A program made the position numbers and the translations under genes. Shown here in pieces: positions 36,424-45,378 of a DNA stretch of 47,205 nt (the stretch's first letter is position 1; every line of letters starts with the position of its first letter). This DNA is from Bacteroidetes bacterium MED-G20 (GTDB taxonomy: Bacteria; Bacteroidota; Bacteroidia; Flavobacteriales_D; Parvicellaceae), in NCBI GenBank assembly GCA_905181675.1, contig CAJIYZ010000055.1, positions 1 through 47,205 of the forward strand, in the 5' to 3' direction. The notes below the pieces were generated by a model that was not told where the DNA came from, did no database searches, and saw only the letters and a program-made list of their open reading frames with translations.

Positions 36424-39400
36424 ATGATTAATAACAAAATATTGGCTCTTATTTTTTGTGTTATCTATAATATAGATTACTGCCAAAGTTTTGACTACGA
36501 ATCAATGTATTCCAAAAAATATGTTGGAAAAGACACTGTTATTATCGATACATTTTCAATCAATCCAAGAACATTTCAAATTTTAAATAAGGAAAAAGAG
36601 ACATTAAGTTTGAACTACCAACTTTTGCCCTATAAAGGAATGGTGGTTTTTTTCGATATACCATACGATACATTAATTTTCAATTACCATCCTTTACTAA
36701 TTGACTTTAGTAAAAAATACAACCAACACCCAATTTCCTTAAATCGGACTATTGAACAAAAACAATATTACCCATCGATTAACGTATCCAATACAGTTAA
36801 TTCCAATAACCTATTTCAAGGAACTAATTTAAATAGAACTGGAAGTATTTCAAGGGGGCTTATGGTTGGTAATAACCAAGACTTCTCGCTGAACTCCAAT
36901 CTTAATCTACAGCTTTCGGGAATGATTTCACCAACTATGAAAATATTGGCATCTGTAACGGATGACAATATTCCTATTCAACCTCAAGGGAATACGCAGC
37001 AACTTCAAGACTTTGACAAAGTTTTTATTCAGGTATCAGATGAAAAATGGAAATTAACTGCTGGTGATTTTTGGATTAAGAACAAAGACAGTTACTTTTT
37101 AAAGTACCATAAGAGAGGTCAAGGAATTCATTTGAAAAATAAAATTATTGGGAAAAACAATCTAGAGATTGATGTTGAAAATAGCGCATCTATTAGCAAA
37201 GGTAAATTTGGGAGAAATGTCATTCAAGGTATTGAAGGCAATCAAGGACCCTACAGGCTATTTGGCAATGAAAATGAAAATTTTATTATTGTTTTAAGTG
37301 GTACTGAAAATGTTTACATAGATGGTGTTTTGCTTAAAAGAGGGCAAAACAATGATTATATAATTGACTATAATACTTCGGAAATTAGCTTTACAGCTAA
37401 CACTTTAATAACAAAAGACAAAAGAATAATTGTTGAATTCCAGTACAGTGATAAAAATTATGCTAGATCTTTACTTCAATCTTCTACGACCATCCAAAGG
37501 AATAACTCTTCATTTTATATCTATGGATATGGTGAACAGGATAGCAAAAACCAACCTCTTCAATTAGATTTTGATTTACTAGACAGGCAGACACTAGAAA
37601 ATATTGGAGACAATATTGATTTAGCAATAGGCTCTGGAATTGATAGTGTAGATTTTAACCAATCTACCAACTTATACCAAAAAACAGATTCTCTAGGATA
37701 TGAAATTTACCAGTATTCAATTAATGAACAGCAGGCAATATATAGGTTAACGTTTAGTGAAGTTGGTCAAGGAAATGGAGATTATCAAATAAAGGAAAAC
37801 AATGCGCTTGGGAAAGTATTCCAATGGGTTGCACCAGATACTATTAACAATACGGTAATTAAAAATGGGAATTATAGTCCAATAAAAAAGCTAGTAACTC
37901 CTAAAAAAAGACAAATAATAAGTATTGGCGGAAAAACTCTTTGGAATAAAAACTCTCTTAATTATGAATTAAGCACTTCAAACATGGATTTAAATACATT
38001 TTCAAGTCTTAACAATGAGGATAATATAGGCTTTGCTGGACTTGTGAATTTTGAGAACAAAAATACTTTAAAAGAAAAATGGGAGTTAAATCAACAATAT
38101 AGAATGGAGAGTATTTCTAAAGATTATAAAAGAATAGAAAGATTTAGAGAAGTGGAGTTTGAACGAAATTGGAATATTCAGAATCTAATCACTCAAAAAG
38201 ACCAGCTACTTAGTTCTGCAAAAATCAATTTAAAACATGTAGATAATGGACTATTTCAATACCGGCTAAATTCCTATTTTATTAAAAACGATTTTAATGG
38301 TTATAAAAATGATTTTAAAATAAGGTGGAACAATAAAGTTAACATCAATTTTGATGGTAGCTTGATGAATTCAGATGGGGAATTTAACACCAGTTTCTTG
38401 AGACATAAAACAGATTTATTTATACCAATTAGAGGCTTAAAATTAGGGTTTAAAGATATTAATGAAAATAATCGATTTTTCAGTGCAGATACTTTAAGTA
38501 ACAATAGCTACCGTTTTTACGATTGGAAAGTTTATTTAGAAAATTACGACTCCTCAAGAAATAGAGTTCAAATTTTTTACCAAGAAAGATACGATTGGTT
38601 TAAAGACCGGTCTATTCTTAAAAAAGCAACAAAAGCAATTAGTCCTGGGTTGATGGTGGGAATTAGTTCTCGAAAGAATTTTAACCTTAACTATTCTCTG
38701 GCTTACAGAATGCTTCAGATTTCAGATTCGAGTTTAACCAATATTTTACCTGAGAATTCTCTAGCAAGTAGACTAAATTATAATTTAAAACTATTAAAAG
38801 GAGGGATAAATACCAACTCATTTTTGGAGATTGGGTCGGGATTAGAACTACAAAAAGAGTTTATTTATATTGAAGTTCCTGCTGGTCAGGGTGTATATAC
38901 ATGGAATGACTACAACGATAATGGCATAAAAGAACTTAATGAATTTGAGATAGCTGCCTATAGTGATCAAGCAACCTATATAAGAGTATTTACTCCCAAT
39001 AACAACTATGTAAAAATTTACAGCTTTCAATACAATCAGAACTTGAATATAGATTTTAGAAAGATAATAAAGGGGAAGACTTTGGTAGAAAAATTTATGA
39101 ATAAATTCTACAACCAGACTGCAGTTAACACCCAGAAAAAAACCAATGATTTAGACTTGGCAACTTTAGTAAATCCTTTGGTAAATGCGGACAATCCAAT
39201 AATTCAGCAAATGTCCAATAGTTTAAGAAATAGTATGTTTTTTAATCGTTCAAGTTCGAAATACAGTGTTGAATTAGTTACTCAGTTATTTGCTAATAAA
39301 AATCTTCTCATCAATGGAACTGACTTTAGATCTACTGGTAAAGACCAAATAAAATTTAGATGGAACTTGAACAAATCGTTTATGCTCAATTCTCAAGTGT

Positions 39401-39858
39401 CCAAAGAAATAAAGAAAAATTCTTCAACCTATATGATCAATAGAAACTATGATATTGAAAATAAAGAAATAAATAACAGAATTTCATTTCAACCTAATAC
39501 TTTATTTAGAGTAGCGGTAAATGGTAGGTATTCAGAAAAAAGAAATGCAATTAACTATGGCAATGAAAAAGCATTTATAAAAGATATTGGTGTAGAGTTG
39601 AGAAGAAGCAAAAGAGACAAAGGATTGTTAAATGGGGAGATTCATTTGGTAGATATTAATTATAATGGAGAAAGTAGCAGCACTATTGGATTTGAAATGT
39701 TGGAAGGTTTACAGTTAGGGAAAAATATTACATGGAAATTAGGCTTTCAAAAGAATATGTCTAACAACATTCAAATATCTATAAATTACAACGGCAGAAA
39801 ATCTGAAGAAAATAGAGCTATCCATTCCGGTAGCATGCAGATGAGGGCATTTTTCTAG
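36424..39858 (+). CDS. Large outer-membrane protein of unknown function (1144 aa)
   Basis: A signal peptide ([16 protein letters not shown]) precedes an 1120-residue mature protein rich in Asn, Tyr, Lys and beta strands. The N-terminal part has [20 protein letters not shown] and [20 protein letters not shown], which I associate with large Bacteroidota outer-membrane proteins (a resemblance to parts of SprA-like proteins is possible, not established). About residues 827-842 carry an EF-hand-like calcium loop, [17 protein letters not shown], followed by [15 protein letters not shown]. The C-terminus consists of amphipathic strands and ends in MRAFF, a final aromatic residue as in outer-membrane barrels. 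Its stop overlaps that of lepA. No catalytic motif is visible. Confidence 0.85.
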   Translation: MINNKILALIFCVIYNIDYCQSFDYESMYSKKYVGKDTVIIDTFSINPRTFQILNKEKETLSLNYQLLPYKGMVVFFDIPYDTLIFNYHPLLIDFSKKYNQHPISLNRTIEQKQYYPSINVSNTVNSNNLFQGTNLNRTGSISRGLMVGNNQDFSLNSNLNLQLSGMISPTMKILASVTDDNIPIQPQGNTQQLQDFDKVFIQVSDEKWKLTAGDFWIKNKDSYFLKYHKRGQGIHLKNKIIGKNNLEIDVENSASISKGKFGRNVIQGIEGNQGPYRLFGNENENFIIVLSGTENVYIDGVLLKRGQNNDYIIDYNTSEISFTANTLITKDKRIIVEFQYSDKNYARSLLQSSTTIQRNNSSFYIYGYGEQDSKNQPLQLDFDLLDRQTLENIGDNIDLAIGSGIDSVDFNQSTNLYQKTDSLGYEIYQYSINEQQAIYRLTFSEVGQGNGDYQIKENNALGKVFQWVAPDTINNTVIKNGNYSPIKKLVTPKKRQIISIGGKTLWNKNSLNYELSTSNMDLNTFSSLNNEDNIGFAGLVNFENKNTLKEKWELNQQYRMESISKDYKRIERFREVEFERNWNIQNLITQKDQLLSSAKINLKHVDNGLFQYRLNSYFIKNDFNGYKNDFKIRWNNKVNINFDGSLMNSDGEFNTSFLRHKTDLFIPIRGLKLGFKDINENNRFFSADTLSNNSYRFYDWKVYLENYDSSRNRVQIFYQERYDWFKDRSILKKATKAISPGLMVGISSRKNFNLNYSLAYRMLQISDSSLTNILPENSLASRLNYNLKLLKGGINTNSFLEIGSGLELQKEFIYIEVPAGQGVYTWNDYNDNGIKELNEFEIAAYSDQATYIRVFTPNNNYVKIYSFQYNQNLNIDFRKIIKGKTLVEKFMNKFYNQTAVNTQKKTNDLDLATLVNPLVNADNPIIQQMSNSLRNSMFFNRSSSKYSVELVTQLFANKNLLINGTDFRSTGKDQIKFRWNLNKSFMLNSQVSKEIKKNSSTYMINRNYDIENKEINNRISFQPNTLFRVAVNGRYSEKRNAINYGNEKAFIKDIGVELRRSKRDKGLLNGEIHLVDINYNGESSSTIGFEMLEGLQLGKNITWKLGFQKNMSNNIQISINYNGRKSEENRAIHSGSMQMRAFF

Positions 39859-41645
39859 TCTAATTTTAAAACAGCTAAAAATGCTTCTTGAGGGACCTCA
39901 ACTCTACCTACTTGTCTCATTCTCTTTTTACCGGCCTTTTGCTTCTCTAGAAGTTTTCTTTTTCTTGTAATATCACCACCATAACATTTTGCGGTAACGT
40001 CTTTTCTAAGTGCTTTTATTGTTTCTCTAGAGACAATTTTGGCTCCGATGGCTGCCTGAATAGGTATTTCAAATTGTTGTCTTGGAATAAGTTCTTTCAA
40101 TTTTAAGCAAATTCTTTTTCCTAGAGTAAATGCATTTGAACGGTGAACCAATGCTGAAAGGGCATCTACCTGTTCAGCGTTTAAAAGAATATCTAATTTT
40201 ATAAGGTCTGACTTCTTGTGACCAACTGGAGAATAGTCAAAAGATGCATAGCCTCTACTTACAGATTTTAGCCTATCGTAAAAATCAAATACAATTTCTG
40301 AAAGAGGCATTTCGAAGCTTAGTTCGACTCTGTTTTGAGTTAGATATACTTGATTATTTAATTCTCCTCTTTTTTCAATGCACAAATTCATAACCGCTCC
40401 AACATAATCAGTTTTAGTGATTACTTGAGCTTTTATATAAGGTTCTTCTATCCATTCTAATTTTGAAGGCTCAGGAAGTTCAGATGGATTATTTACTACA
40501 ATTTCTTTTAATTCTTTTTTGAGAAAAACATTGTAAGAAACATTGGGAACTGTTGTTATTACAACCATGTTGAATTCTCTTTCCAATCTTTCTTGAATAA
40601 TTTCCATGTGAAGCATTCCTAAAAAGCCACATCTAAATCCGAATCCTAAAGCAGCCGATGATTCTGGTTCAAAAACTAAAGAAGCATCGTTCAACTGGAG
40701 TTTTTCCATAGAATATCTAAGCTCTTCATAGTCGTCTGTTTCGACTGGATACATTCCTGCAAAGACCATTGGTTTAACATCTTCAAAACCTTGAATAGCA
40801 TTTTTACAAGGATTTAAAAGCGAGGTAATAGTATCTCCTACTTTAACTTCATTTGCTTTTTTAACACCACTTATTATGTAACCAACATCTCCAGATCGCA
40901 ATTCATTCTTTGGTGACAGATCCATTTTTAGAACTCCTATTTCGTCTGCATTGTATGTTTTTTCGGTATTGAAAAATTTAACTTGTTGGCCTTTTTTAAT
41001 TACTCCATTAAAAACTCTAAAATAGGCTATTATTCCTCTAAAAGAATTAAAAACAGAATCAAAAATCATTGCTTCTAATGGCTCTGTCTCACTACCCTTA
41101 GGACAAGGTATTTTGTTAATTACCGCTTCTAAAATTTTGTCTACTCCTAATCCTGTTTTACCACTTGCTGGAATCACATCCTCTTTCTTACATCCAATTA
41201 AATCAATAATTTGATCCGTAACTTCTTCTGGCATTGCGCCTGGAAGGTCCATTTTATTTAAGATTGGAATAATTTCTAAGTCATTTTCTATAGCAAGATA
41301 TAAATTGGAAATAGTTTGTGCTTCAATCCCTTGGGATGCATCTACAATTAAAAGTGCTCCTTCGCAGGCTGCTATAGATCTTGAAACCTCGTAAGAAAAA
41401 TCTACATGACCTGGTGTGTCAATTAGGTTCAGCTTAAAGTCTTCGTTATTGTGGGTATAATCCATTTGTATCGCATGGCTTTTAATGGTTATCCCTCTTT
41501 CTCTCTCGATATCCATGTCATCTAAAGCCTGATCTTTCATTTCTCTATCTGAAATTGTTCCAGTTGCTTGAAGCAATCTATCTGCTAGAGTACTTTTGCC
41601 ATGGTCAATATGGGCTATGATACAGAAATTTCTAATATTTTTCAT
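39855..41645 (-). CDS. lepA: Elongation factor 4 (LepA)
   Basis: A 596-residue translational GTPase that acts on stalled or newly initiated ribosomes. Start chosen at [18 protein letters not shown] (41643-41645), three codons inside the open frame. G1 is [10 protein letters not shown]3 DTPGHVDF and G4 NKMDLPGA. The LepA-specific C-terminal domain is present ([20 protein letters not shown] near the end). A perfect minus-strand -7 box TACATTTG (41652-41659) ends only 6 bp before this ATG, so the mRNA may be leaderless or nearly so. It is a monocistronic gene convergent with the 1144-aa gene. Confidence 0.97.
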   Translation of the reverse strand: MKNIRNFCIIAHIDHGKSTLADRLLQATGTISDREMKDQALDDMDIERERGITIKSHAIQMDYTHNNEDFKLNLIDTPGHVDFSYEVSRSIAACEGALLIVDASQGIEAQTISNLYLAIENDLEIIPILNKMDLPGAMPEEVTDQIIDLIGCKKEDVIPASGKTGLGVDKILEAVINKIPCPKGSETEPLEAMIFDSVFNSFRGIIAYFRVFNGVIKKGQQVKFFNTEKTYNADEIGVLKMDLSPKNELRSGDVGYIISGVKKANEVKVGDTITSLLNPCKNAIQGFEDVKPMVFAGMYPVETDDYEELRYSMEKLQLNDASLVFEPESSAALGFGFRCGFLGMLHMEIIQERLEREFNMVVITTVPNVSYNVFLKKELKEIVVNNPSELPEPSKLEWIEEPYIKAQVITKTDYVGAVMNLCIEKRGELNNQVYLTQNRVELSFEMPLSEIVFDFYDRLKSVSRGYASFDYSPVGHKKSDLIKLDILLNAEQVDALSALVHRSNAFTLGKRICLKLKELIPRQQFEIPIQAAIGAKIVSRETIKALRKDVTAKCYGGDITRKRKLLEKQKAGKKRMRQVGRVEVPQEAFLAVLKLD

Positions 41646-41803
41646 TGATAACAAATGTAGTATATAAACCCAAAAAATGGAGCTGTTGATATATATAATA
41701 TTCCTAATTAGCTGTGAAGATTGTAAACTTGTTTAAACAAATCTTTTTTTTGAAATCAAAATGTTTTGGTTTTGTTTAGATTAAGAACGTATTTTGTGTT
41801 GAA

Positions 41804-42754
41804 ATGAAAGTAGTTGATTATATCAAGAACAGCAATAAGACAATATTCTCGTTTGAGATTATACCACCTTTAAAGGGAAAAGGGATAGAAGATATTTGTG
41901 CGGGAATTGATCCGTTAATGGAGTTTAAACCTCCATTTATAAATGTCACTTATCATAGAGAAGAATACGATTACAAAAAAATGGGAAATGGTCTTCTTAA
42001 GAAGATTTCAATTCGAAAAAGACCAGGAACTGTTGGAATTTGTGCCGCATTAATGAACAGGTATAAAGTGGATGCCATTCCCCATATTATTTGTGGAGGT
42101 TTTAATAAAGAAGATACTGAAAGCGCATTGATTGATTTAAAATTTTTGGGGGTTGACAATATCCTTGCTTTAAGAGGAGATCCCATGAAAAATGAATCTT
42201 CTTTTGTTCCAGTAGATGGCGGCAATGAATTCGCTATTGATCTAATAAAACAAATTGACGAAATGAACAATGGTCAATATTTATACGAAGAGACAAAAAA
42301 TAGTCCTTCCAGTTTTTGTATTGGTACAGCTGGCTACCCAGAAAAACACTTTGAAGCAATGAATTTAGCTAGCGACTTAAGACATTTAAAAGCAAAAGTT
42401 GATGCTGGTGCAGAATTTATTGTAACACAGCTATTTTATGACAACAAAAAATATTTCTCATTTGTTAAAAAATGCAGAGATATTGGTATTACAGTTCCTA
42501 TTATCCCTGGTCTTAAGCCAATTACTAATCAAAGACACTTAACATTTATACCCAAATTTTTCAACACCAATTTTCCAGAAGAATTTTCTAATGAATTGGA
42601 AAAGTGCAAGACCAATGAGGAAATTAAGAAAGTGGGAATTGAGTGGTCTACTTTACAGTCAAAAGAGCTTATTGAGGCAGGAGTTCCTGTATTACATTTC
42701 TATACAATGGGTAAAGGACAAGCGGTAAAAGAAGTAGCTAGTAATATTTTTTAA
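41804..42754 (+). CDS. metF: Methylenetetrahydrofolate reductase
   Basis: A 316-residue flavoenzyme that reduces 5,10-methylenetetrahydrofolate to 5-methyltetrahydrofolate, the methyl donor for methionine. The N-terminal FSFEIIPPLKG segment contains the catalytic Glu; VTYHRE, ILALRGDP (FAD-binding) and FCIGTAGYPEKH follow, with the barrel closing at FIVTQLFYD and IPGLKPI. The length and order are those of bacterial MetF. The 150-bp upstream region is AT-rich; a near -7 box (TATTTTG at about 41790) lies 8 bp before the ATG. No metH or riboswitch is visible. Confidence 0.96.
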   Translation: MKVVDYIKNSNKTIFSFEIIPPLKGKGIEDICAGIDPLMEFKPPFINVTYHREEYDYKKMGNGLLKKISIRKRPGTVGICAALMNRYKVDAIPHIICGGFNKEDTESALIDLKFLGVDNILALRGDPMKNESSFVPVDGGNEFAIDLIKQIDEMNNGQYLYEETKNSPSSFCIGTAGYPEKHFEAMNLASDLRHLKAKVDAGAEFIVTQLFYDNKKYFSFVKKCRDIGITVPIIPGLKPITNQRHLTFIPKFFNTNFPEEFSNELEKCKTNEEIKKVGIEWSTLQSKELIEAGVPVLHFYTMGKGQAVKEVASNIF

Positions 42755-42788
42755 ACCCTCTCTTATATTACCAGCAAGTTTATTTCTT

Positions 42789-42806
42789 AGATATTATATA
42801 ATATCT
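42789..42806. repeat. 18-bp perfect palindrome upstream of the 163-aa gene
   Basis: AGATATTATATAATATCT is identical to its reverse complement. It lies about 31 bp before the GTG start at 42838 and 35 bp after metF. It is a possible operator. In DNA this AT-rich a palindrome of this size can occur by chance about once in a window of this length. Confidence 0.35.
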
Positions 42807-42837
42807 TTAAACTCACATCTAATAATTTTTTACACTC

Positions 42838-43329
42838 GTGAATTTCTCTAGAGCAATTGTAATTCTATTATGTCTGATTAAAACTCTCGGACTTCAAGGT
42901 CAAGGACAGTTAAGAATTAAATTAAATATTGAACTAACACATATTGAAAATAGAAATAAGAAGCTTAAAAATTGTAAGGTTGTTGTAACAGAAGGTAAAG
43001 AGGCAATAGAAAGTTTTACAGCCACTAAAAACAAGTTTAAGAAAACTATAAATTCCAAAGGAATATATAAGTTTGAATTTTCCAAAAAAAATTACGTGTC
43101 TAAACATTTTATCATTGATGTTCTTGATATCCCAGAAAGCAGAAAAAAACACAGTTTAAAAGCAGAAGTAACTTTGTTTAAAGATTACGAAAAGTTTGAT
43201 GTTGGCTTTTTAAAAAAAGAACCTATTTCAATAGCTTATTATGATTATTTAAACAAGGTTTTAAAATGGGACTTTGATTACAATAGAACAATGGTAGAAA
43301 AAATAATTAAAGCGCAAATAACGGATTAA
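42838..43329 (+). CDS. Secreted protein of a conserved Bacteroidota type, unknown function
   Basis: A 163-residue protein with a signal peptide (AIVILLCLIKTLGLQGQ). The start is GTG at 42838; no ATG lies closer to the signal. The mature part looks like a small beta domain (about 25-110) resembling a peptidase-associated or regulatory domain, with SKGIYKFEFSKKNYVSKHF. It ends in a conserved-looking segment FLKKEPISIAYYDYLNKVLKWDFDYN that I recall from other Bacteroidota exported proteins, without a known function. Its position between metF and the T9SS cargo gene suggests no obvious pathway. Confidence 0.75.
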   Translation: MNFSRAIVILLCLIKTLGLQGQGQLRIKLNIELTHIENRNKKLKNCKVVVTEGKEAIESFTATKNKFKKTINSKGIYKFEFSKKNYVSKHFIIDVLDIPESRKKHSLKAEVTLFKDYEKFDVGFLKKEPISIAYYDYLNKVLKWDFDYNRTMVEKIIKAQITD

Positions 43330-43385
43330 AACCAGGTAAAACACTGACAATTAGGGGTTTATTTTTTTTATACCCTAAAAAAGTT

Positions 43386-43414
43386 TTGCAATATTTATTT
43401 TTTTTTTAATTTAG
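43386..43414 (+). promoter_or_regulatory. Probable promoter of the T9SS cargo gene
   Basis: TTG (43386-43388), 18 bp, then TAATTTAG (43407-43414), one base off TAnnTTTG. It ends 15 bp before the ATG at 43430 and has the same spacing and the same deviation (final AG) as the fumC promoter. Confidence 0.45.
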
Positions 43415-43429
43415 TTAAAATTAAAAATT

Positions 43430-44548
43430 ATGAAAAAAATTACAATTCCTTTTCTTTTAATTTCTTCGCTAGTATTTAGCCAATGTCCAAACCCAACTAT
43501 TACATCTTGGGCAATGACTGGAACTACTGCAGAATTTGGAGGGACCAATGACCCATCTATAATTTCTTACGAAATTCAATATAATGAAGGAAGTACCTTC
43601 ACACCTGGAACACCTGCTCCTGCTGGAGTTCAAATATTCACTTTTACATCTTTTCCAACATCATTAACGGGCTTATCAATAGCTACAGACTATTATTTTA
43701 CAATAAGATCAATCTGTGCTAGTGACACTGGAAGTTGGTATGACAATGGAAGTAATGGTCCTGATTTATGGACTACTACTGCAGACTGTCCAAATTCTTT
43801 GCCTTATTTTAATGACTTTGAGGAAACATCTTGTTGGCCTTTTGGTCCACCATGGCATACCAATAATGGTTCACCTGGAAATTACTGGGCTTATAATACT
43901 GATGCTACAGGAAATACATATGCAAAATCCGAATCTTGGACTCAAAATCAAGGTGCATTAAGCCCTGATTGTTGGGTAGTATTTGGACCCATTGATATGA
44001 GTGGAGTTACAGACGCAAAATTATCTTTTAAGGTAAGAGGAAGTGACCCAGCTTGGTGTCAAGAAAATTATACAGTATATTTTGGTAATTCTGAAAACAT
44101 AACTGTTTTGGAAAATTCTCCTTATACTTTTACGGAAACTATTGCTAGTGGAAGCGACGCATGTGGAGATAGCTGGGCAGACAGGGAAATCAATATTTCT
44201 GGTCTTACAAGTAGTACTGGATATATAGCATTAAGACATCACGGAGTTTCAGATATGTTTCAAATTCATTTTGATGATTTGTCTTTGAACAGTACTGTAT
44301 CTACAACTGAAATTGAAAATATTGAAATGGATATTTACCCAAATCCAACCAACAATGTTTTAAATATTAAATCAGACTTGAAATACGTTGGATCAAATTA
44401 TTCAGTTTTTGACAATAGCGGCAAAGTTGTTTTAACTGGCATAATTAATTCGAATATTACTACTCTAAATACTGAAATATTATCTGAAGGTATTTATCTA
44501 CTAAGTGCTGGAGATAACATTAAAAGAAAGTTTATTGTTATGAGATAA
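43430..44548 (+). CDS. T9SS cargo protein with FN3-like and MAM-like domains
   Basis: A 372-residue secreted protein. A signal peptide (ITIPFLLISSLVFSQ) is followed by a fibronectin type III-like domain (about 20-120, TITSWAMTGTTAEFG, TSLTGLSIATDYYFTIRSI). A MAM/jellyroll-like domain follows (about 125-285, PYFNDFEETSCWPFG, CWVVFGPIDMSG, MFQIHFDDLSL). The last 75 residues are a T9SS type A sorting domain (IYPNPTNNVLNIKSD ... GIYLLSAG ... KRKFIVMR). No catalytic motif is seen, so an adhesive or binding role is likely. It has its own promoter and a terminator. Confidence 0.92.
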   Translation: MKKITIPFLLISSLVFSQCPNPTITSWAMTGTTAEFGGTNDPSIISYEIQYNEGSTFTPGTPAPAGVQIFTFTSFPTSLTGLSIATDYYFTIRSICASDTGSWYDNGSNGPDLWTTTADCPNSLPYFNDFEETSCWPFGPPWHTNNGSPGNYWAYNTDATGNTYAKSESWTQNQGALSPDCWVVFGPIDMSGVTDAKLSFKVRGSDPAWCQENYTVYFGNSENITVLENSPYTFTETIASGSDACGDSWADREINISGLTSSTGYIALRHHGVSDMFQIHFDDLSLNSTVSTTEIENIEMDIYPNPTNNVLNIKSDLKYVGSNYSVFDNSGKVVLTGIINSNITTLNTEILSEGIYLLSAGDNIKRKFIVMR

Positions 44549-44576
44549 CACTATTTCTTGTAATGTAGAAAGGTTT

Positions 44577-44606
44577 AAAAGCTCAACATATTGTTGGGCT
44601 TTTTTA
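44577..44606 (+). terminator. Intrinsic terminator after the T9SS cargo gene
   Basis: AAAAGCTCAACA, a three-base loop and TGTTGGGCTTTT form a 12-bp stem with one G-U pair, followed by further T. It lies between the cargo gene and convergent sdhB, and its minus-strand copy also ends in four T, so it may work in both directions. Confidence 0.82.
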
Positions 44607-44624
44607 TTGAATATAAATTAAAAT

Positions 44625-45371
44625 CTACTTTTTGACGTTGGCTGTAATAAACTCTCTATTCATTCTTGAAATATTGTCTAAAGAGATTCCTTTTGGACAT
44701 TCTACTTCACAAGCACCAGTATTGGTACAGTTTCCAAAACCTTCTTCGTCCATTTTATTCACCATATTAATTACTCTGTCTTTGGCTTCTACCTGCCCTT
44801 GAGGCAATAAAGAAAATTGAGATACTTTTGCCGAAACAAAAAGCATTGCCGAAGAGTTTTTACAAGAAGCTACACATGCTCCACACCCAATACAAGTAGC
44901 AGCATCAAAAGCAGTATCTGCATCGTCTTTGGGAATAGGAATAGTATTGGCATCTTGAGTATTTCCAGAGGTGTTTACAGAAACATAACCACCTGCTTGT
45001 TGGATTCTATCGAAAGCAGATCTGTCTACCACTAAATCTTTAACTACTGGAAATGCGTTAGCTCTAAATGGTTCAATGAAAATAGTATCTCCATCTTTAA
45101 ATTTTCTCATGTGAAGTTGACAAGTAGTTACTCTTCTATCTGGTCCGTGTGCTTCTCCGTTTATATATAAAGAACACATTCCACAAATTCCTTCTCTACA
45201 ATCGTGGTCAAATGCTACAGGATCAATTCCTTTTTCAATCAATTCTTCGTTTAAAACATCCAACATCTCTAAAAAAGACATGTCTTGAGAAACTTCACTA
45301 ACAGGATAGGTTTCTAAGGCTCCTTTTTCAGAATTGTTTTTTTGTCTCCAGATTTCAAGTGTTAAATTCAT
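44625..45371 (-). CDS. sdhB: Succinate dehydrogenase/fumarate reductase iron-sulfur subunit
   Basis: A 248-residue subunit that passes electrons from the flavoprotein to quinone in complex II. The [2Fe-2S] ligands are in [15 protein letters not shown] with the fourth Cys in VTTCQLHM. The [4Fe-4S] and [3Fe-4S] cysteines are in [15 protein letters not shown] and [16 protein letters not shown]. In the second motif CTNTGAC the second Cys of a standard 4Fe site is replaced by Thr, as is normal for the 3Fe-4S cluster. It follows sdhA by 7 bp. The membrane subunit gene must lie beyond the right edge. Confidence 0.97.
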   Translation of the reverse strand: MNLTLEIWRQKNNSEKGALETYPVSEVSQDMSFLEMLDVLNEELIEKGIDPVAFDHDCREGICGMCSLYINGEAHGPDRRVTTCQLHMRKFKDGDTIFIEPFRANAFPVVKDLVVDRSAFDRIQQAGGYVSVNTSGNTQDANTIPIPKDDADTAFDAATCIGCGACVASCKNSSAMLFVSAKVSQFSLLPQGQVEAKDRVINMVNKMDEEGFGNCTNTGACEVECPKGISLDNISRMNREFITANVKK

Positions 45372-45378
45372 CTTTTTA

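Noticed and set aside
41716-41751. Terminator or attenuator upstream of metF (AAGATT ... AATCTT followed by eight T)
   Set aside because: The stem is AT-only with bulges, no plus-strand gene ends just before it, and the likely metF promoter lies downstream of it.
43352-43378. Hairpin TTAGGG ... CCCTAA as terminator after the 163-aa gene
   Set aside because: The stem is only six pairs around a long T-rich loop and is followed by A, not T.
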